Shown here: one piece after another, positions 59,353 through 64,000 of the stretch | Position numbering within the stretch: position 1 is the first letter of the stretch | How the letters are laid out: each line of letters begins with the position of its first letter | Source of the DNA: Phycisphaerae bacterium | Lineage (GTDB): Bacteria > Planctomycetota > Phycisphaerae > UBA1845 > Fen-1342 | NCBI GenBank assembly: GCA_030428945.1 | Contig: JAUIEC010000001.1 | Span: forward strand, 220,438 to 284,437 | DNA length: 64,000 nt | Reading direction: 5' to 3' | Made by a program: the position numbers and the translations under genes | Notes under the pieces: generated by a model | What the model saw: the letters and a program-made list of their open reading frames with translations, nothing else | Told to the model about the DNA's origin: nothing | Databases searched by the model: none

Positions 59353-60924
59353 ATGCTCCTGGCACAGATGCAGTGGGGCGAACTGCAGCCCTTCGTCCTC
59401 GTGGCGGGGGTGGTCTCTCTCGTCATGCTGATCTGGGATACCGTCGAGGTCGGCCGCAACGACGCGGCCAACCTGGTCAACGCCGTCTTCGGCGCGCGGG
59501 TCATGCTGATCCGCAACGCGCTGTACGTCGCGGCCGGCGGCGTGATCCTCGGCGCGGCTTCTTCCTCGCAGGTGATGGACACGGCCCGCAAGGGCATCTT
59601 CGATCCCGGCCAGCTTGATCTGCACGCGGCGTTGAGTGTCTACGTTGCCGTCTACATCGTGGACACCGTTCTGTTGTACAGCTTTTCGGCCTTCGGCATG
59701 CCGGTCAGTACGACCGCGTGCCTGGTGTTCGAACTGCTCGGCGCCTCGTTCGCCCTGGGCGGACCCGAAGTGGTCAACTGGTCGAAGGCCAGCCAGGTGA
59801 TCCTGGCGATCGTGATGTCGATCGTCATTACCGGGGCGGCCGCGTTCGTGATTCAGCGGGCGGTGCGCGGGGCGGTGGGGGATCGAACGACGGACCTGCG
59901 CACGTTGCGACTGCACGGGGCGTGGATCGGCGGCGGCATGCTGGCGGCGCTGACGTATTTCATGCTGGTCAAGGGCATGAAGTACGTGGCGGCGGTCAAG
60001 TCGTTCAACGTCTGGGTGGCCGACAACTTCGCGCCCTACGGTGCGGCGGTGGTGATCGTCAGCCTGTGGCTGCTGTTCGGCGTGCTGATCCAGGTGCTGC
60101 TGTTCACGCACGGGGCGCGGGTCGCGCGGCGGCTGTTCGCGGCGCTGGCGGTGATCGGAACGTTCGCGATGGCCTTCGCGTTCGGGCAGAACGACCTGGC
60201 CAACGCGGCTTCGCCCGGGCTGGCTTCGCTGAACCTGATCAAGAACATGGAACATGGCACCGCGGCGGCCAGCGAGGTGCCGATTCGGACCTGGGCGCTG
60301 GTCCTGTGCGGGCTCCTGATGGCGATGGGGATGATGACCCAGAACGCCAAGCGGGTCACCCGCGCCGCGGTCAACGCCGGCAGCCAGGCCAACACCGTCC
60401 GGCTGTGGGCCCCGCGCCCGTTCGTCGCGATCGCCCGCGGACTGCTCAGGCTGCGCGGCGACACGCCCGCCCTGGCCCCGGCCCCGTCGGTCACGGCCGC
60501 GGGCAAGGCGCTGCACTACGACGTGCTGCGGGCCTGCGTGATCCTGGCGGTCTCGGCCAGCGTGATCGCCACCGCGTCGGGCTTCGGCCTGCCGGTATCG
60601 ACCACCTACGTCTCGTTCGCCGCGATCGTGACGACCGGGATGGCCGACCGGATCCTGCAGCGTGGCGATGCCGACCTGAAGCTGGCCCGCACGATCTGGG
60701 TGGTCTTCAGCTGGTTCGCGGCGGCCGTCATCGCGGCCATCGCGGGCGCCCTGGTGGCGACGACGATCAACCGCCTCGAAGTCGTCGGGATCATCCTCGT
60801 CCTAGTCGCCAACCTGGTCGTCCGACAGTTCATGAAGGGCCGGGCCGACCGCCAGGAAGAAACCGTCCGCCTGGCCGCCCAGGAACGCCGGGCCCCCGAA
60901 GACTACGCCGAGGAAGAGGCGTAA
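59353..60924 (+). CDS. PiT-family inorganic phosphate transporter
   Basis: 523 residues, with 10-12 helices and two inverted signature repeats. The first is DTVEVGRNDAANLVNAVFGARVM (about 30), with helix FGMPVSTTACLVFELLGASFALGG. The second is FAFGQNDLANAASPGLASL (about 275), with FGLPVSTTYVSFAAIVTTGMADR. The paired GxNDxAN motifs are diagnostic of PiT (Pfam PHO4). It imports phosphate with H+ or Na+. The asymmetric first motif (GRNDAAN in place of GANDxAN) is slightly unusual. It works with the DUF47 protein upstream. Confidence 0.93.
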   Translation: MLLAQMQWGELQPFVLVAGVVSLVMLIWDTVEVGRNDAANLVNAVFGARVMLIRNALYVAAGGVILGAASSSQVMDTARKGIFDPGQLDLHAALSVYVAVYIVDTVLLYSFSAFGMPVSTTACLVFELLGASFALGGPEVVNWSKASQVILAIVMSIVITGAAAFVIQRAVRGAVGDRTTDLRTLRLHGAWIGGGMLAALTYFMLVKGMKYVAAVKSFNVWVADNFAPYGAAVVIVSLWLLFGVLIQVLLFTHGARVARRLFAALAVIGTFAMAFAFGQNDLANAASPGLASLNLIKNMEHGTAAASEVPIRTWALVLCGLLMAMGMMTQNAKRVTRAAVNAGSQANTVRLWAPRPFVAIARGLLRLRGDTPALAPAPSVTAAGKALHYDVLRACVILAVSASVIATASGFGLPVSTTYVSFAAIVTTGMADRILQRGDADLKLARTIWVVFSWFAAAVIAAIAGALVATTINRLEVVGIILVLVANLVVRQFMKGRADRQEETVRLAAQERRAPEDYAEEEA

Positions 60925-60925
60925 G

Positions 60926-61076
60926 GGGAGGGAGCGAGGGAGCAAGGGAGCGAGGGAGCAAGGGAAGAGGAAGCGCGGAGAGTGCCCCATCCTTGCTGAC
61001 CTGTTTGCCGCTTACTTGCTTACTTGTTTACTTGCTTACTTGCTTACTTGCTTACTTGTTTACTTGCTTACCCGCT
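60926..61076. repeat. octamer arrays after the phosphate transporter gene
   Basis: Five GGGAGCGA/GGGAGCAA units (60926-60967) follow the stop codon directly. Eight GCTTACTT/GTTTACTT units (61009-61076) follow in the opposite sense. The gap 60925-61291 between convergent genes has only repeats. Confidence 0.92.
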
Positions 61077-61086
61077 TTCTTGCGCC

Positions 61087-61257
61087 GGGTGCCCTACCCT
61101 TGAGCGAGCGCAGCGAGCGGAAGGGTGGGGGACTGCGTTCGACTCCGATGTTACGTTCGAAGCCCGCCTGGCGGAACGGCCGGGCGGTGCGGCATCGACG
61201 CCTGTGGCGCCCGGGGATGTTGTAATCGCGGACGGCCGCGTCGATGACGCACCCTAC
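61087..61257. repeat. composite palindromic element, copy 5 (diverged)
   Basis: 171 bp with part A ends (GGGTGCCC, CCCTTGAGCGAGCGCAGCG) and part B ends intact. The second part A hairpin is changed to GTTCGACTCC...GTTCGAAGCC. Spacing between the halves is kept although the sequence is not. Confidence 0.85.
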
Positions 61258-61291
61258 GACCCTTACCTGCTCACTTGGTTACCTGCTTGCT

Positions 61292-62959
61292 TCACTCAGG
61301 TTCCAGCAGCGTGTTGATGCTGGAGTCGTCGCTGCCGCGGTCGTCCTTGCTGCGGGTCGGCAGGTAGATCGTGAACTCGGCTCCGCCGTCCGGCGGGTTG
61401 TTGAGCGTCAGCTTGCCGCCCAGTTCCTCGACGATCTTGCGGGCGACCGGCAACCCCAGGCCCGTCCCGGCGTGCCCCTTGGTCGACTGGAACGGCTCGA
61501 AGATCGTCGCCCGCATGTCGGCCGGGATCCCGGGCCCGTTGTCGGCCACCGAGACCAGCACGTAGCGCCCGTCGTCGGTTCGTCCGGTGCGGACGTTGAC
61601 CAGACCTTCGCGGTCGGCCAGGGCGTCGAGGGCGTTGGTCACCAGGTTCAGCAGCACCTGGTGCAGGCCGTCGTAGTCGCAGGGGACCTCGGGCAGCGAG
61701 CCATCGACGTCGGCCAGCAGGACCGTGTTGCTCTCCTCGGCGACCTTCTGCATCAGGTCGACGACATCGTCGACCAGCTTGTTGACCTGCACCGGGACCA
61801 GGTACGGCTTCCGCCGCTTGCTGAACGCGAGCATGTTCATCATCAGGCGGTAGCACTTGTCGAGGTTGCGGTCCAGGATCGACCAGCCCTTGCCCGCCAT
61901 CGTGAAGTCCTGCTTGTCGAGGCCGCGCTGCACCACCGCCCCGCCGCTGCGCATGCCCTGCAGAATGTTCTTGACCGAGTGCGACAGGTACGCGACGGTC
62001 TCGCCGGCCGCGGCCAGTCGTTCGCGCTCGACGACGGCCTGCAGCAGGCGCGTGTTCTCGATCGCCAGTCCGGTCTGGTAGCCGATCGTGGTGGTCAGCC
62101 GCAGTTCGTGCTCGTTGTAGGTGTGGGCCTGCACGGGCGTGTCGAGGTGGATCACGCCGAGGACCTGTTCACGCGCGACGATCGGGGCGCAGATCACCGA
62201 GCGCATGCCCAGGTTCTGCACGCTTTCGCCGCCCTGGAAGCGCTCGTCGTTGTTCAGGTTCGAGCACAGCACCCCTTCGCGCGAGGCCCGCACGTGGTTC
62301 AGGATCGTCCGCGAGGCGGCGATCTGCCCGGCGCCGGCGGAGTCGGCCCCGCGGACGCGGACGACTTCGGGCAGCAGTTCGTCGGTCTCTTCGTCGACCA
62401 TGAAGATCACCGCCCGCTCGGCCTGGATCTGGCCGAAGACCACGTCGAGCACGCGCGGCAGCAGTTCCTCGACCGTCAGGACCTGCCCGGTGATCTCCGC
62501 CAGTTCGTTCAGGGCCTTCCAACTGCGGACGGCGTAGGCGGTGTCGGGGGCGGCCATCACGACGCTGTCTTCGCTCGACGGAATGCTGGCGAGGACGGAG
62601 GCGTCGAGGGCGGCCCCGGCGTCGAGTGTGACCAGGTCGGCGGGGATCTGCGGTCCGCCGAGGATCTGCTCCGATTCGTCGCCGCTGTAGACCAGCAGCG
62701 TGTTGCCGATTCGGATCTGGTCGCCGGACTTCAGGCGGGTCGGCTTCTGCAGGCGGGCGTGGTTCAGGTAGGTCCCGTTGGCGCTGTTCATGTCATCCAG
62801 CACCCAGTGCTGACCGTCGCGGCGCAGCTCGGCGTGGCGGCGGCTGACGGTCTGGTCCATCAGGCGCAGATCGCTCGTCCGGCCGAGCACGGCCCGGTCG
62901 TCGGTGGTGGTCAGCGTCCGGCCCTTGTCGGGGCCCTGCAGGACAACCAGGCGGGCCAT
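61292..62959 (-). CDS. FHA-GAF sensor histidine kinase
   Basis: 555 residues, no membrane helix or signal peptide. The FHA domain (1-95) has AVLGRTSDLRLMDQTVSRRHAELRR and NSANGTYLN, the phosphothreonine-binding residues. The GAF domain (about 150-310) follows. The dimerisation/acceptor region AAAGETVAYLSHSVKNILQGM (His about 335) is followed by HATPase_c with NLVTNALDAL, DNGPGIP and GTGLGLPVARKI. A cytoplasmic kinase that reads a phosphoprotein through FHA. No response regulator is adjacent. On its coding strand the stop codon runs into an AAGCAAGC octamer array. Confidence 0.88.
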   Translation of the reverse strand: MARLVVLQGPDKGRTLTTTDDRAVLGRTSDLRLMDQTVSRRHAELRRDGQHWVLDDMNSANGTYLNHARLQKPTRLKSGDQIRIGNTLLVYSGDESEQILGGPQIPADLVTLDAGAALDASVLASIPSSEDSVVMAAPDTAYAVRSWKALNELAEITGQVLTVEELLPRVLDVVFGQIQAERAVIFMVDEETDELLPEVVRVRGADSAGAGQIAASRTILNHVRASREGVLCSNLNNDERFQGGESVQNLGMRSVICAPIVAREQVLGVIHLDTPVQAHTYNEHELRLTTTIGYQTGLAIENTRLLQAVVERERLAAAGETVAYLSHSVKNILQGMRSGGAVVQRGLDKQDFTMAGKGWSILDRNLDKCYRLMMNMLAFSKRRKPYLVPVQVNKLVDDVVDLMQKVAEESNTVLLADVDGSLPEVPCDYDGLHQVLLNLVTNALDALADREGLVNVRTGRTDDGRYVLVSVADNGPGIPADMRATIFEPFQSTKGHAGTGLGLPVARKIVEELGGKLTLNNPPDGGAEFTIYLPTRSKDDRGSDDSSINTLLEPE

Positions 62960-63105
62960 CCGTTCTCCCTGCGGCTGCGTCAGTGCATGGTTCGATCCGC
63001 CGCATTCTACACGCGATCCCCGCCCGCGGCCGCATTCGACGCGGCCGGGCGATCGGCCGCCCGACCGGACCGCCGCGGTCCCGCATCCGGCGGTCGCCGG
63101 GCACG

Positions 63106-63315
63106 CTACTTGCGCAGCACCTTGTAGGCGATCAGCAACAGGAAGGCGAGGCCGAAGGCGATCAGTTCCCGGGCGTAGGGCAGCGGCACGAACATCACGC
63201 CCAGGATGCACAGCAGGGCCGTGACTCCGCCCCACAGGATGCCGGACTCGTTGTCGTTCTCGGCCACGCGGAACATCCCGACCACACAGACTCCCATCAT
63301 GATGATCTCAAGCAT
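63106..63315 (-). CDS. small two-helix membrane protein
   Basis: 69 residues: two hydrophobic helices (LEIIMMGVCVVGMF and ILWGGVTALLCILGVMF, with a third short one, LIAFGLAFLLLIAYKVL) and a basic end. No family recognised. GAGGCGG about 10 nt upstream supports the start. It lies between pnp and the kinase on the same strand. Confidence 0.6.
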   Translation of the reverse strand: MLEIIMMGVCVVGMFRVAENDNESGILWGGVTALLCILGVMFVPLPYARELIAFGLAFLLLIAYKVLRK

Positions 63316-63414
63316 CGCGGTTCCGCCTCGTTGATCAGAATGCTACATCTCCTGCGGGTCGATCATACAGGCATTGCAGCGTCGTGCCGCAACCTAAACC
63401 GCTGGGCCCGGAAC

Positions 63415-63455
63415 AGAAAACGGGCCGCGCCACCCGGTGAGGTGACGCGACCCGT
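63415..63455 (-). terminator. intrinsic terminator of pnp
   Basis: On the minus strand a 15-bp stem (ACGGGTCGCGTCACC with GGTGGCGCGGCCCGT, two G-U pairs, 6-nt loop) is followed by TTTTCTGTT. It lies 27 nt past the pnp stop codon. Confidence 0.85.
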
Positions 63456-63481
63456 CTGGTGTTCGCAGTCCGGCGGGCGGG

Positions 63482-64000
63482 CTATTCGGCCGCGACGCCT
63501 TCTTCCTTCTGCACCGCCTTGCGCGAGAGCTTGACGCGTCCCTGCTCGTCGATGGCGATCACCTTGACGCTGACCACGTCGCCGACCTTGACGACATCGG
63601 CCACGTTCTTGACGTACGAGTCGTCCAGTTCGCTGATGTGGCACAGGCCGTCCTGTCCGTCGGCGATCTCGATGAAGGCGCCGAAGTCCTTGACGCTCGA
63701 AACCTTGCCCTCGTAGATCTTGCCGACCTCGACGTCCTCGGTCAGGGCCCGGACCTTGTCCTCGGCCTTCTTCGCGCCGACCGAGTCGATGCAGGCGATG
63801 TAGACCGTGCCGTCGTCCTCGATGTCGATCTGGGCGCCGGTGTCGGCCTGAATCGCGCGGATCATCTTGCCCTGCGGGCCGATCACCTTGCCGATCTTCT
63901 CCGGGTCGATCTTCAGCGTCAGCAGACGCGGCGCGAACGCACTGATCTCGCTCCGCGACTCGGCGATCGTCTGCTGCATGTGATCGAGGATCTGGAGGCG
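63482..64000 (-). CDS. pnp: polyribonucleotide nucleotidyltransferase (PNPase), C-terminal part
   Basis: The last 172 residues are visible; the rest lies beyond the window end. They comprise RLQILDHMQQTIAESRSEISAFAPR, which joins the second RNase PH domain to a KH domain (IDPEKIGKVIGPQGKMIRAIQADTGAQIDIEDDGTVYI) and an S1 domain (GKIYEGKVSSVKDFGAFIEIADGQDGLCHISEL). This order and the short tail (RKAVQKEEGVAAE) are those of PNPase, the phosphorolytic 3'-5' exoribonuclease of the RNA degradosome. Confidence 0.96.
   Translation of the reverse strand, partial: RLQILDHMQQTIAESRSEISAFAPRLLTLKIDPEKIGKVIGPQGKMIRAIQADTGAQIDIEDDGTVYIACIDSVGAKKAEDKVRALTEDVEVGKIYEGKVSSVKDFGAFIEIADGQDGLCHISELDDSYVKNVADVVKVGDVVSVKVIAIDEQGRVKLSRKAVQKEEGVAAE

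Overview
The window is GC-rich, densely coded bacterial chromosome. The gene content points to Planctomycetota, perhaps Phycisphaerae or a relative. Evidence for this: secreted proteins ending in dockerin-like Asn/Asp-x-Asp-Gly repeats and containing Pro-Asn-Asp-Pro-Asn runs (569-1381, 56077-58347), a prepilin of the planctomycete H-x9-DG type (46587-47648), multi-pass membrane proteins with one CxxC...CPxCG zinc ribbon (16797-18218, 29341-30756), an HYExAFE-type protein (52676-53182), and a pilM-led operon whose two followers are not the usual PilN/PilO. The assignment is inference from protein character only. No rRNA, tRNA, CRISPR array or prophage was seen.

Layout. 1-7853: partial ArsR-type regulator, dockerin protein, phosphatase-like lipoprotein, KefB-type antiporter, two overlapping CNNM/CorC-type genes, GNAT acetyltransferase, LysM lipoprotein. 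8278-18218: recG, HtrA protease, zinc-ribbon coiled-coil protein, RNase HI, a PhoB/PhoR-like two-component system, a zinc-ribbon membrane protein. 18402-20363: cysteine dioxygenase, then a small, less GC-rich island with a broken DUF3800 gene and a DUF4259/Imm26-like pair. 20802-26112: SulP transporter, thiS-thiG, a small membrane protein and a DinG-type helicase. 26229-32030 (minus): beta-helix secreted protein, TPR regulator-like protein and two overlapping genes of unknown function. 32621-34143: D-cysteine desulfhydrase-like gene overlapping moaC. 34464-42114: pilM operon, a 1-kb island of hairpin repeats, and pilT. 42316-46245: dnaE2 carrying an inserted cassette. 46587-52521: prepilin, mfd and a PilZ-REC-HPt protein. 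52676-60924: HYExAFE protein, TatA, a short asparaginase, an MFS protein, a large secreted PKD/dockerin protein and a DUF47-PiT phosphate transporter pair. 61292-64000: FHA-GAF histidine kinase, a small membrane protein and the 3' part of pnp.

The most unusual content is between and inside genes. Arrays of 8-bp units (GGGAGCSA/TSGCTCCC, AAGTAAGC/GCTTACTT, GTGAAGGA) and a 7-bp unit (GGGAACA) occupy many intergenic gaps. The purine-rich strand usually lies on the coding strand just after a stop codon. The pyrimidine-rich strand ends just before the -10 hexamer of at least four genes. Two arrays forming a 34-bp inverted repeat bound a 514-bp cassette inside dnaE2. The cassette encodes a 23S-rRNA-intervening-sequence-type four-helix-bundle protein, and the dnaE2 reading frame stays open across it. 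Another array is read through as the C-terminal tail of Mfd. Composite elements of about 170 bp recur at five places, and a family of compensatory hairpins fills 40052-41030. A second protein-level oddity is the PilZ-REC-HPt protein, which has lost both its phospho-acceptor Asp and its HPt His.
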